DNA of 11,422 bases, from NCBI GenBank assembly GCA_018063485.1, contig JAGPBG010000031.1, positions 1-11,422 on the forward strand, written 5' to 3'. The notes under the pieces were generated by a model. That model had not been told where the DNA came from and did no database searches. It saw nothing but the letters and a program-made list of their open reading frames with translations. The DNA is from Cypionkella sp. (GTDB lineage Bacteria; Pseudomonadota; Alphaproteobacteria; Rhodobacterales; Rhodobacteraceae). This document shows positions 1 to 6,223 of the stretch, piece by piece. Every line of letters starts with the position of its first letter. The stretch's first letter is position 1. The position numbers and the translations under genes were made by a program.

Positions 1-45
1 GACCTGACATCGCGCACCCTTGGCAAGTCCCGCACGCGCCTGTAG
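1..45 (+). CDS. C-terminal tail of an unidentified upstream gene (partial)
   Basis: Frame 1 is open from the window edge to a TAG at 43-45 and reads DLTSRTLGKSRTRL. The stop lies nine bases before the ATG of the TerB-like gene, a spacing usual for adjacent genes of one operon. Fourteen residues are too few to name a family. The small basic tail is compatible with a real C-terminus, but chance openness over 45 bases cannot be excluded. Of the other frames, +2 stops at once and +3 is open into the next gene, so this is a best guess. Confidence 0.35.
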   Translation, partial: DLTSRTLGKSRTRL

Positions 46-54
46 TTTGCCACC

Positions 55-492
55 ATGTTCGCAGACCTGCTTCGCGGCCTTCTGGCCCCCGCCCCCAAAC
101 CTTTGCCCGATCCTGACGCCCGCCTTGCGCTGGCGGCACTGCTGGTGCGTCTGGCCCGCACCGACAGGCTGTATTCTGCCGAAGAAGTGGAGCGCATCGA
201 CCGCGTGTTGATGCAGCGCCACGGACTGACCGCCGCCGAAGCCGCCGCCCTGCGTGAGCGGGCCGAAACGCTGGAATTGCAAGCCCCCGACACTATCCGC
301 TTCACCAAGGCGCTGAAAGACGCGGTGCCGCTTGATCATCGCATTGATCTGTTGCAGGCGCTGTGGTCGGTGGCCCTTGCCGATGGCCAGCGCAATGCCG
401 ATGAGGATCAGATGCTGCGCCTTGTTGCCAACTTGCTGGGCGTGTCAGATGTCGATTCTGGGATTGCCCGGCAAAGGGCTGAAAAGGAATGA
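55..492 (+). CDS. TerB-like helical protein (tellurite-resistance TerB family)
   Basis: The 145-residue product is almost entirely helical, with no signal peptide or membrane segment, so it is probably cytoplasmic. It fits the TerB/COG4103-type family: two related helical halves, each with an acidic cluster after an aliphatic helix. The first is around residues 30-50 (LARTDRLYSAEEVERID, acidic D37, E43, E44) and the second around 105-125 (ALADGQRNADEDQMLRLV, acidic D110, D116, E117, D118). In TerB proteins such acidic residues bind metal; that these do so is inference. No classical Shine-Dalgarno sequence precedes the ATG, but the upstream frame ends nine bases before it and coupling is possible. 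The stop overlaps the next gene's start as ATGA. Many stand-alone TerB proteins have no proven link to tellurite, so the name should not be read as a resistance phenotype. Confidence 0.8.
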   Translation: MFADLLRGLLAPAPKPLPDPDARLALAALLVRLARTDRLYSAEEVERIDRVLMQRHGLTAAEAAALRERAETLELQAPDTIRFTKALKDAVPLDHRIDLLQALWSVALADGQRNADEDQMLRLVANLLGVSDVDSGIARQRAEKE

Positions 493-1259
493 TTTCCTCG
501 CTTGGGATGTATGAGCGGGCGGAAACGTCGGCGGCGAATGATCGGCTTTGGGCTGGCATCCGCGACGGATTGCGCGGGCAGGGCATTGCCGCCCCAGAGG
601 CTCTGACGCGCGGTGAAGGTGCCTATTGGCCGGCCTGGACCGCGCCGGATCTGGTGTTCTCGCAAACCTGCGGTTTTCCGTTGCGCGCCCGGCTGCATGA
701 TCATGTAACCCTGATCGGAACCCCGGATTACGGCTTGCCAGACTGCCCGCCGGGCCATTACGCCTCGGTCTATATCGCCCGTAAATCTGATCGCCGCACG
801 ACGCTGGCCGAATTTGCCGCCACACGCTTTGCCTATAATGAAGATATGAGCCAATCCGGCTGGGCCGCGCCCGCCACCCATTTTGCCGCGCTGGGGCTGG
901 CTCTCTCGCCCTGCCTGCAAAGTGGCGGTCATCGACTTTCCGCGCTTGCCGTGGTGGAGAATCGCGCTGACTTCGCCGCGCTTGATCTGCTGTCATGGCA
1001 GATGATCACGCGCTGGGACAAATGGGCGGACAACTTGCGCGTGATTGGCCGCACCAATCCCCCCACCCCGGCTTTGCCGTTCATCACCGCCAAGCGCAAT
1101 GATGCTGAAACCTTCTTTACTGTTACGGCCCGCGCCATCGCGGATCTGTCAGAAGCTGACAAAGATATTTTGTACCTGAAAGGTCTTTTGCGACTCCCGT
1201 TAGCCGACTATCTTGCCGTCCCGATTCCAGAATTCGCGCAAATCGCGCAATTTCCTTGA
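489..1259 (+). CDS. PhnD-like / transferrin-fold substrate-binding protein without signal peptide
   Basis: The 256-residue protein resembles the COG3221 group (phosphate/phosphonate-type binding proteins, PhnD/SsuA/transferrin family). Recognisable blocks are DLVFSQTCGFPL (54-65), GHYASVYIAR (89-98), RFAYNEDMSQSGWAAP (113-128), the GGH plus ADFAALDLLSW stretch (146-170) and TPALPFIT (193-200). These correspond to the hinge and ligand-pocket segments of the periplasmic-binding fold. There is no signal peptide and no ABC ATPase or permease of the Phn type nearby, so a cytoplasmic ligand-binding role is more likely than transport; this is inference. The start overlaps the TerB-like stop by four bases (ATGA), and an AAGGA abuts the ATG at 484-488, so translation is probably coupled. 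A second in-frame ATG at 507 (Met7) is a possible start. The ligand is unknown. Confidence 0.78.
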   Translation: MISSLGMYERAETSAANDRLWAGIRDGLRGQGIAAPEALTRGEGAYWPAWTAPDLVFSQTCGFPLRARLHDHVTLIGTPDYGLPDCPPGHYASVYIARKSDRRTTLAEFAATRFAYNEDMSQSGWAAPATHFAALGLALSPCLQSGGHRLSALAVVENRADFAALDLLSWQMITRWDKWADNLRVIGRTNPPTPALPFITAKRNDAETFFTVTARAIADLSEADKDILYLKGLLRLPLADYLAVPIPEFAQIAQFP

Positions 1260-1287
1260 CCATCTTGCAAAAAGATTAGCCAATATG

Positions 1288-1320
1288 CGACAAGATGGCC
1301 GTTGCAAATCTGTCGTTTTT
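1288..1320 (+). terminator. Probable Rho-independent terminator of the TerB/PhnD-like pair
   Basis: CGACA (1288-1292) pairs with TGTCG (1311-1315). After a one-base bulge GAT pairs with ATC, leaving a loop of about 11 bases, and TTTTT follows directly at 1316-1320. It lies 28 bases after the PhnD-like stop. The stem is only moderately stable. The left arm also takes part in a competing hairpin, CCATCTTG (1260-1267) with CAAGATGG (1291-1298), so both cannot form together. Confidence 0.45.
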
Positions 1321-1326
1321 ACGCGC

Positions 1327-1339
1327 TATTTGATCACCT
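1327..1339 (+). promoter_or_regulatory. Candidate operator TATTTGATCA upstream of the ABC importer
   Basis: The 10-mer TATTTGATCA at 1327-1336 recurs exactly at 4678-4687, before the first ligase gene. The extended TTTGATCACC (1329-1338) recurs inverted at 4718-4727. A loose sigma70-like pair, TTGCAA at 1302-1307 and TATTTG at 1327-1332 with 19 bases between, would place this motif on the -10 element. The promoter reading is weak; the repetition of the motif in two non-coding gaps is the real evidence. Confidence 0.4.
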
Positions 1340-1361
1340 ACCCTAAAGCCAAGGCAGCTTC

Positions 1362-2138
1362 GTGACTTCACTCGCTGAAACACCCGTCATCGCAATCCAC
1401 GACCTGCACAAAAGCTATGGCGCTTTAGAGGTTCTCAAAGGGGTCGATCTGATTGCCCCGCGCGGAGCAGTTGTCTCGCTGATCGGCTCGTCGGGGTCTG
1501 GAAAATCAACGTTGTTGCGCTGCTGCAACCTGCTGGAAGACAGCCAGCAAGGCGAGATCAGGTTCGAGGGCGAACCGGTGCGCTGGAAAGGCCACGGCCT
1601 TGGCCGCCACCCGGCGGATCGGGCGCAAGTCACCCGGATGCGCACCAATCTTGCCATGGTGTTTCAGCAATTCAATCTGTGGTCGCATCTCACAATCTTG
1701 CAAAACGTGATGGAAGCCCCCGTCACAGTGCTGAAGCGCGATGCCAAAGAGGTCGAGGAAAAGGCGCGCTTTTACCTTGAAAAGGTGGGCATTGGTGACA
1801 AGGCCGATGCCTGGCCCGCCATGCTTTCGGGCGGCCAGCAACAACGCGCCGCCATCGCGCGCGCCTTGTGCATGGAGCCACGCGCGCTGCTGTTTGATGA
1901 ACCCACCTCGGCGCTTGATCCAGAACTGGAGCAGGAGGTTGTCAAGGTTATCAAAGCTTTGGCCGATGAAGGCCGCACCATGATTTTGGTAACCCATGAC
2001 ATGAAACTGGCCGCCGATGTATCTGATCACGTCATCTTCCTGCATCTGGGCAAGATCGAGGAAGAGGGCGCACCTGCTGAGCTTTTCGGAAATCCGAAAA
2101 CCGAGCGCCTGCGCGGCTTTCTTTCCGCAACGGCTTAG
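1362..2138 (+). CDS. Polar amino acid ABC importer, ATP-binding protein (HisP/GlnQ family)
   Basis: This 258-residue cytoplasmic ATPase powers the importer encoded by the next three genes. All nucleotide-binding motifs are intact: Walker A GSSGSGKST (42-50), Q-loop VFQQFNLW (100-107), signature LSGGQ (155-159) followed by QQR, Walker B ALLFDE (175-180), D-loop SALD (183-186) and the switch histidine H212 in LVTHDM. The length and the FQQFNLW and LSGGQQQRAAIARAL wording are characteristic of the HisP/GlnQ subfamily, which serves alpha-amino acids and opines. The start is GTG, supported by AAGG (1351-1354) seven bases upstream. The stop is 40 bases before the binding-protein gene. A regulatory motif shared with the downstream catabolic cassette lies just upstream. 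Substrate specificity cannot be read from the ATPase. Confidence 0.95.
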   Translation: MTSLAETPVIAIHDLHKSYGALEVLKGVDLIAPRGAVVSLIGSSGSGKSTLLRCCNLLEDSQQGEIRFEGEPVRWKGHGLGRHPADRAQVTRMRTNLAMVFQQFNLWSHLTILQNVMEAPVTVLKRDAKEVEEKARFYLEKVGIGDKADAWPAMLSGGQQQRAAIARALCMEPRALLFDEPTSALDPELEQEVVKVIKALADEGRTMILVTHDMKLAADVSDHVIFLHLGKIEEEGAPAELFGNPKTERLRGFLSATA

Positions 2139-2178
2139 TCCAAAAAGAAACCACCACGTCAACAACAGGGGAATCCTT

Positions 2179-2901
2179 ATGAAAAAACTACTGCTTGCCA
2201 CCGCCCTTCTGGGCCTGACTGCTGGCTTTGCCTCGGCTGATATTATCCGTCTGGCCACCGAAGGTGCCTATCCTCCTTTCAACTTCGTCGATGACCAGGG
2301 CCAGGTCGCCGGGTTCGAGCGTGAAGTGGGCGATGCCCTTTGCAAACTTGCGGCGTTGGAATGCACCTGGACCACCAATGACTGGGACAGCATCATTCCG
2401 AACCTGCAATCGGGCAATTACGACGTGATCATCGCCGGCATGTCGATCACTGACGAGCGCAAGAAGGTCATCGCCTTTTCCGAAAACTATTATCCGCCAG
2501 CCGCTTCGGCCTATCTCGCAGCTTCTGCGGATGCCGATGTGAAAACCGGTGTGGTTTCTGCCCAGGTCGGCACCATTCAATCGGCCTATGTGGCGGAATC
2601 GGGTGCAACCTTGCTGGAATTCCCGACCCCTGACGAAACCGTCGCTGCCGTACGCAACGGCGAGGCTGCGGCCGTGTTTGCCGACAAGGATTACCTGATC
2701 CCCTTCGCCGACGAATCCAAAGGCGCGCTGGTGTTCGTGGGTGAGGATATCGCGATCGGTGGCGGCGTTGGTCTTGGCCTGCGCCAATCCGACACCGAGT
2801 TGAAAGCCAAACTGGACAAAGCCATCGGTGAAATGAAGGCGGATGGATCGCTCAATACGCTTATTGAGAAGTATTTCGGCGAAAAAGGCATCAAATTCTG
2901 A
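2179..2901 (+). CDS. Amino acid ABC importer, periplasmic substrate-binding protein (SBP family 3)
   Basis: The 240-residue precursor starts with a Sec signal peptide, MKKLLLATALLGLTAGFASA, with predicted cleavage after Ala20. The mature protein is a family 3 binding protein: TEGAYPPFNF (28-37), GFEREVGDAL (45-54), NDWDSIIPNLQSGNYDVIIAG (67-87), MSITDERKKVIAFSENYY (88-105), GTIQSAYV (131-138), and the second-lobe FADKDYL (167-173). By comparison with HisJ/LAO-type proteins, Y31 should stack on the ligand, R94 should bind the alpha-carboxylate and D169 the alpha-amino group. Cys54 and Cys61 have the seven-residue spacing of the conserved HisJ/LAO disulfide. The start is fixed by AGGGGA (2167-2172) six bases before the ATG and by the signal peptide; the longer upstream frame overlaps the ATPase gene. 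A strong terminator-like hairpin follows the stop. The retained pocket residues favour an alpha-amino acid ligand; the side chain recognised is unknown. Confidence 0.94.
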   Translation: MKKLLLATALLGLTAGFASADIIRLATEGAYPPFNFVDDQGQVAGFEREVGDALCKLAALECTWTTNDWDSIIPNLQSGNYDVIIAGMSITDERKKVIAFSENYYPPAASAYLAASADADVKTGVVSAQVGTIQSAYVAESGATLLEFPTPDETVAAVRNGEAAAVFADKDYLIPFADESKGALVFVGEDIAIGGGVGLGLRQSDTELKAKLDKAIGEMKADGSLNTLIEKYFGEKGIKF

Positions 2902-2908
2902 TCAGCCG

Positions 2909-2940
2909 AGCCCCCCGATCCAGATCGGGGGGCTTTTCTC
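2909..2940 (+). terminator. Strong intercistronic hairpin terminator after the binding-protein gene
   Basis: AGCCCCCCGAT (2909-2919) and ATCGGGGGGCT (2924-2934) form a perfect 11-bp stem with a four-base loop, followed by a short T-run (TTTTCTC). It lies seven bases after the stop and 27 bases before the permease start. In binding-protein-dependent operons such a partial terminator or 3' stabiliser keeps the binding protein more abundant than the membrane subunits; that role here is inference. Confidence 0.85.
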
Positions 2941-2961
2941 TTGCCTCCAGTGGACTTTGAC

Positions 2962-3843
2962 ATGCTTGCAGCCTGCGCCGATCCCAAGTCGATCGAGGGC
3001 CTTACCTGGCTCACCTGCTACCTGACATCGGGTAAGCATCTCGATTTTTATTGGTCGTTTGGAACCGTGCTGTTCTTGCTTGCAGTCACCGCCCCTTCCG
3101 CCATGCTTTTGGGCTTTGGCGGGGCGATGGCCGCGCGATCACGCTTTGCGCCGCTGCGCTGGTTTGGCAAACTCTATACTGCCATGGTGCGCGGCGTTCC
3201 CGACATCGTTTATTTCATGTTCTTCGTGATCGCGCTGGATCAGGGCATCGAATACGTCAAAAGCCGTTTTGTCTGTGAAAACACCGGTGAATCCGTGTTT
3301 CGCGGGCTTGAGTTTCATGTCTGCACCGCTGCCAAGGTGCCGCTTGCCACCGCCTCGCCATTCGCTTTTCAGGCCTATGGCTTTGCCCTGGCGGTTCTGA
3401 CTTTTGCCATCATCTTCGGTGCCTTCGTGGCCAATGTGCTGTTCGGAGCGATGCAGGCGGTGCCACGTGCCCAGCTTGAAACCGCCGAGGCTTATGGCAT
3501 GAGCCACGGCCAGGTGTTTCGCCGTATCCTGGTTCCGCAGATGTGGACCTATGCGCTGCCGGGCCTGACAAATCTTTGGATGATCCTGATCAAGGCGACG
3601 CCGCTGCTGTTCCTTCTGGGGATCAAGGATATCGTTTATTATGCCCGCGAATTGGGCGGCACCAAGACCCAAGCCTATGATTTTCCTCATTCCGATTGGC
3701 GGCTTTACTATTTCATCGGGCTACTGATCTTTTACCTGCTGATGACCAAAGTGTCCGAAGTGGTTCTGGGTCGCCTGGCCAACCGGCTTTCCAAAGGTCA
3801 GGCCACCGACGCAGGTGAAGCCATGCGGAGGGCTGGGGCATGA
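2962..3843 (+). CDS. Amino acid ABC importer, inner-membrane permease (HisQ/GlnP-like, first subunit)
   Basis: This 293-residue integral membrane protein forms one half of the importer's channel. Hydrophobic segments lie around 31-55, 80-93, 138-165, 203-222 and 248-266. The cytoplasmic EAA loop that contacts the ATPase is at 171-195 (ETAEAYG, FRRILVPQMW). It is longer than the classic HisQ (about 230 residues) because of an N-terminal extension and a loop of about 40 residues between segments 2 and 3. Its only four cysteines, C5, C19, C105 and C121, all fall in these predicted periplasmic parts. I chose ATG 2962 with AGTGGA (2949-2954) seven bases upstream. In-frame TTG 2941 and GTG 2950 are alternatives, but TTG lies in the tail of the terminator hairpin. 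The stop overlaps the next start (ATGA), so the two subunits are translationally coupled. Confidence 0.92.
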   Translation: MLAACADPKSIEGLTWLTCYLTSGKHLDFYWSFGTVLFLLAVTAPSAMLLGFGGAMAARSRFAPLRWFGKLYTAMVRGVPDIVYFMFFVIALDQGIEYVKSRFVCENTGESVFRGLEFHVCTAAKVPLATASPFAFQAYGFALAVLTFAIIFGAFVANVLFGAMQAVPRAQLETAEAYGMSHGQVFRRILVPQMWTYALPGLTNLWMILIKATPLLFLLGIKDIVYYARELGGTKTQAYDFPHSDWRLYYFIGLLIFYLLMTKVSEVVLGRLANRLSKGQATDAGEAMRRAGA

Positions 3844-4670
3844 GCACTTGTTGGGAAACCTTCACCGATTACGCCCTGCGCTCGATCGGGATCGGCGCGA
3901 AACTATTGCCGCGCACCGATTTCACCCTGTGTCAACAGTTCACCTTGATCGGCTCTGGCCTGATCTGGAATATCTATTTTGGAGTGGTGGCGCTGGCATT
4001 TGGCTTTGTGCTGGCCAATGCGCTGGCACTGGCCCGCATTGCCCATAACCCCTGGCTGCGCAAGCCGGCCGACTGGTTTGTGTTTGTGTTTCGCGGCTCG
4101 CCTTTGTTCATCCAGTTCTTTCTGGCCTATGAAATGCTGGTGCTGCTACCGCGCACGGGGATCAACCTGTTTGGCCTTACGGTAGAAACCTCGTGGCTTA
4201 CCCGTGCCTGGGCCGGAGCGCTGATCGTGCTGTTTCTCAACACGGCCGCTTATTCTGCCGAGATCTTCTATGGCGCGCTGCGCGCAATCCCCAAGGGCGA
4301 TCTTGAGGCGGCCGAGGCTTTTGGCATCACCGGCTGGCAAAAGTTTCGTCGTATCCAATGGCCAACGATGCTGCGGCTGGCATGGCCCAGCTATACCAAC
4401 GAGGCGATTTTTCTGTTTCAATCCACGACCTTGGTGTTTTTCTCGGGCTTTCCGGCCTTTGGTCAGATGGGTGACGCGCTTTACTATGCCAACTACTTTG
4501 CCGATAAAACCTTCAACCCTTTCGTCCCCTATCCGATCATCGCTTTTTACTTTGTGCTGCTGACCCTTGGCCTGATCTGGGTCTTTGGGCGCATCAACAC
4601 CTATCTCAACCGCTATTTGCCGCAAAACATCGCCAGCAAAATTCGCTTGCGTCCTCAGGTGATCCGATAG
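3840..4670 (+). CDS. Amino acid ABC importer, inner-membrane permease (HisM/GlnP-like, second subunit)
   Basis: The 276-residue protein is the partner permease. It has the family block FVFRGSPLFIQFFLAYE (82-98) and an EAA loop at 154-178 (DLEAAEAFGITGWQKFRRI, then P). Hydrophobic segments lie around 40-65, 85-104, 122-145, 190-205 and 230-250. Like its partner it has an extended N-terminus of about 38 residues before the first membrane segment, carrying its only two cysteines, C4 and C31; by HisM-type topology this end is periplasmic. GGAGGG (3827-3832) sits seven bases before the ATG, a strong site, and the start overlaps the preceding stop by four bases. The next gene begins about 145 bases downstream, after a gap rich in GATC-centred repeats. 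Confidence 0.92.
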   Translation: MSTCWETFTDYALRSIGIGAKLLPRTDFTLCQQFTLIGSGLIWNIYFGVVALAFGFVLANALALARIAHNPWLRKPADWFVFVFRGSPLFIQFFLAYEMLVLLPRTGINLFGLTVETSWLTRAWAGALIVLFLNTAAYSAEIFYGALRAIPKGDLEAAEAFGITGWQKFRRIQWPTMLRLAWPSYTNEAIFLFQSTTLVFFSGFPAFGQMGDALYYANYFADKTFNPFVPYPIIAFYFVLLTLGLIWVFGRINTYLNRYLPQNIASKIRLRPQVIR

Positions 4671-4677
4671 TATCCTG

Positions 4678-4690
4678 TATTTGATCAAAT
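4678..4690 (+). promoter_or_regulatory. Perfect palindrome ATTTGATCAAAT upstream of the first ligase gene
   Basis: ATTTGATCAAAT (4679-4690) is a perfect 12-bp palindrome eight bases after the permease stop. Its left part, TATTTGATCA, is identical to the motif before the importer's ATPase gene at 1327-1336. A palindrome repeated in two non-coding gaps of one gene cluster is what a shared dimeric repressor or activator would need. No regulator gene lies in the window, so the cognate protein is unknown. Confidence 0.45.
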
Positions 4691-4717
4691 TGCGGGACTG
4701 CCACAACGGCCGCCGCC

Positions 4718-4758
4718 GGTGATCAAAACAAAGGATGGGATCAAGGGCATGATCCAAA
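4718..4758 (+). promoter_or_regulatory. Cluster of GATC-centred half-sites and inverted repeat before the first ligase gene
   Basis: GGTGATCAAAA (4718-4728) is the reverse complement of the TTTGATCACC element seen at 1329-1338. Ten bases on, GGATCA (4738-4743) and TGATCC (4750-4755) form a 6-bp inverted repeat around a six-base loop, and TGATCCAAA resembles the same element. With the palindrome at 4679-4690 this gives four related sites in about 80 bases of non-coding sequence. A binding array for one regulator is a reasonable inference; the rest of the gap (4671-4814) shows no gene. Confidence 0.35.
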
Positions 4759-4814
4759 CCTGACTGCTGGTCCGATGGACAGGTGTGCTCGGGGACCATG
4801 CCCTCCTGAAAAAC

Positions 4815-6155
4815 ATGATGAAAGATTGGCTGAGAAAGCATCCCGACGTGCGCACCATTCGTGTCGCTGCGGCGGATTTGAACGGGCAAGCCCGTGGCAA
4901 GCGCGTACCTGCACGTTTTGCCGAAAATGTGGTCAAGAACGGCACGCGCTTTCCGTTTTCGGTTCTGAACCTTGATATCTGGGGCGAGGATATCGACGAT
5001 TCCCCCCTTGTCTTTGAACAGGGCGATCAGGACGGTATCCTGAAACCCACCGAGCGCGGCTTCATGCCGATGCCTTGGCTTGAGGCCCCCACCGCGCTGC
5101 TTCCGATCTGGATGTTTCGTGAGAACGGCACCCCTTATGAGGGCGATCCCCGCCACGCTCTGCGCGCCGTAGTGGATCGGTTCAAGGCCCGTGGGTTGAC
5201 GCCGGTTTGCGCGATGGAATTGGAGTTTTTCCTGATCGACGACTCCGGCAAGACCATGCAGGTTCCGGCAAGCCCCCGTTCGGGCAAGCGCCGCAAGGCC
5301 GCCGAAACCCTCTCGATCCGCGCTTTGGATGCTTTTGACACCTTCTTCACCGATCTTTATGACGCCTGTGAAGCAATGGACATTCCGGCAGATACCTCCA
5401 CCTCGGAAACCGGTCTGGGTCAGTTCGAAGTGAACCTGATGCATTGCGACGATGCCCTGCGCGCCGCCGATGATGCCTGGCTTTTCAAGATGTTGGTCAA
5501 GGGCCTTGCCCGCCGCCATGGGTTTGCCGCCAGTTTCATGGCCAAACCCTACCCGGAGTATTCCGGCTCGGGTCTGCACACGCATTTCTCACTCGTTGAT
5601 GACAAAGGCGAAAACGTGTTCGACAGCGGCGGCCCCAAAGGCACCGCCTTGCTGCGTCAGGCGGTTGCGGGTTGCCTCAATGCGATGCATGATTCAACGC
5701 TGATCTTCGCTCCACACCAGAACAGCTATGAACGCCTGGTTCCGGGCAAACACGCCCCCACCGCCATTGCCTGGGGGTACGAGAACCGCACCGCAGCGAT
5801 TCGCATCCCTGCCGGCAACCCTGCCGCGCGGCGGATCGAGCATCGGGTGGCCGGGGGGGACGTGAACCCCTATCTCATGCTCGCGGCCATCCTGGGGGCA
5901 GCGCTCGACGGTATCGAAAACCAGATGGAGCCAGCAAGCCCGGTCATCGGCAACGCCTATGCCGTCGAAGGCCTGCCGCAGATTCCAGATTCGTGGGAAC
6001 ATGCTATCGACGCGATGGAGAGCAGCAGCATCATTCCGCGCTTTATCCATCCAGAATTGATCAAGAACCTTATCTCGACCAAGCGGCAAGAGTTGCACTA
6101 TATCGACGAACTTTCCGAAACCGAACTGGTCGAATTGTATCTCGATACGGTCTGA
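4815..6155 (+). CDS. Glutamine-synthetase-like gamma-glutamyl ligase, first copy (PuuA/GlnA3-type family)
   Basis: The 446-residue protein has a complete glutamine synthetase catalytic domain. An N-terminal beta-grasp segment (about 10-100, AADLNGQARGKR) is followed by the ATP/metal residues E135 and E137 (MELEFFL), E198 and E205 (SETGLGQFEVN), H255 (SGLHTHFSL), R307 (NSYERLVPG), E323/R325 (YENRTAAIRIP) and E342/R344 (RRIEHRVAGGDVNPYL). It should therefore join glutamate to ammonia or an amine at the cost of ATP. The surroundings (amidotransferase, PuuB-like oxidase) favour an amine acceptor over ammonia, as in gamma-glutamylputrescine synthetase. The start is uncertain. ATG 4815 or 4818 gives the usual N-terminus but has no good ribosome site. 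GTG 4785, preceded by GGACAGG at 4777-4783, would add ten residues. It is clearly diverged from the second ligase at 6954-8309. The substrate is unknown. Confidence 0.88.
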   Translation: MMKDWLRKHPDVRTIRVAAADLNGQARGKRVPARFAENVVKNGTRFPFSVLNLDIWGEDIDDSPLVFEQGDQDGILKPTERGFMPMPWLEAPTALLPIWMFRENGTPYEGDPRHALRAVVDRFKARGLTPVCAMELEFFLIDDSGKTMQVPASPRSGKRRKAAETLSIRALDAFDTFFTDLYDACEAMDIPADTSTSETGLGQFEVNLMHCDDALRAADDAWLFKMLVKGLARRHGFAASFMAKPYPEYSGSGLHTHFSLVDDKGENVFDSGGPKGTALLRQAVAGCLNAMHDSTLIFAPHQNSYERLVPGKHAPTAIAWGYENRTAAIRIPAGNPAARRIEHRVAGGDVNPYLMLAAILGAALDGIENQMEPASPVIGNAYAVEGLPQIPDSWEHAIDAMESSSIIPRFIHPELIKNLISTKRQELHYIDELSETELVELYLDTV

Positions 6156-6161
6156 TCCGCA

Positions 6162-6189
6162 CGGCCCCCTTGACCAGAGCGGGGGGCCG
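6162..6189 (+). other. GC-rich intercistronic hairpin between ligase 1 and amidotransferase
   Basis: CGGCCCCC (6162-6169) and GGGGGCCG (6182-6189) form a perfect 8-bp stem with a 12-base loop, six bases after the ligase stop. No T-run follows, so it is not a canonical terminator. It could be a pause, processing or RNA-stability element that separates expression of the two genes. Confidence 0.6.
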
Positions 6190-6223
6190 CGTCACCTTGA
6201 ACGAACCCAAAAGCGGATATCCA

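Noticed and set aside
2941..2961. TTG 2941 or GTG 2950 as permease start
   Set aside because: TTG 2941 lies in the tail of the terminator hairpin and has no ribosome site. ATG 2962 has AGTGGA at a suitable distance, though the choice is not certain.
4679..4690. FNR/Anr-type box
   Set aside because: An FNR site needs TTGAT, four bases, ATCAA. Here the half-sites overlap in TTGATCAA with no spacer, so the motif is a different palindrome.
4146..5585. Long open frame of about 479 codons on the minus strand
   Set aside because: It runs antisense across the second permease and first ligase, both of which have clear family motifs. Its translation has no recognisable domain; it is a codon-bias shadow.
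5993..6223. Longer N-terminus for the amidotransferase
   Set aside because: The extension overlaps the ligase gene and crosses the GC hairpin. The protein's first strand begins at ATG 6224, which has a suitably spaced AGCGGA.
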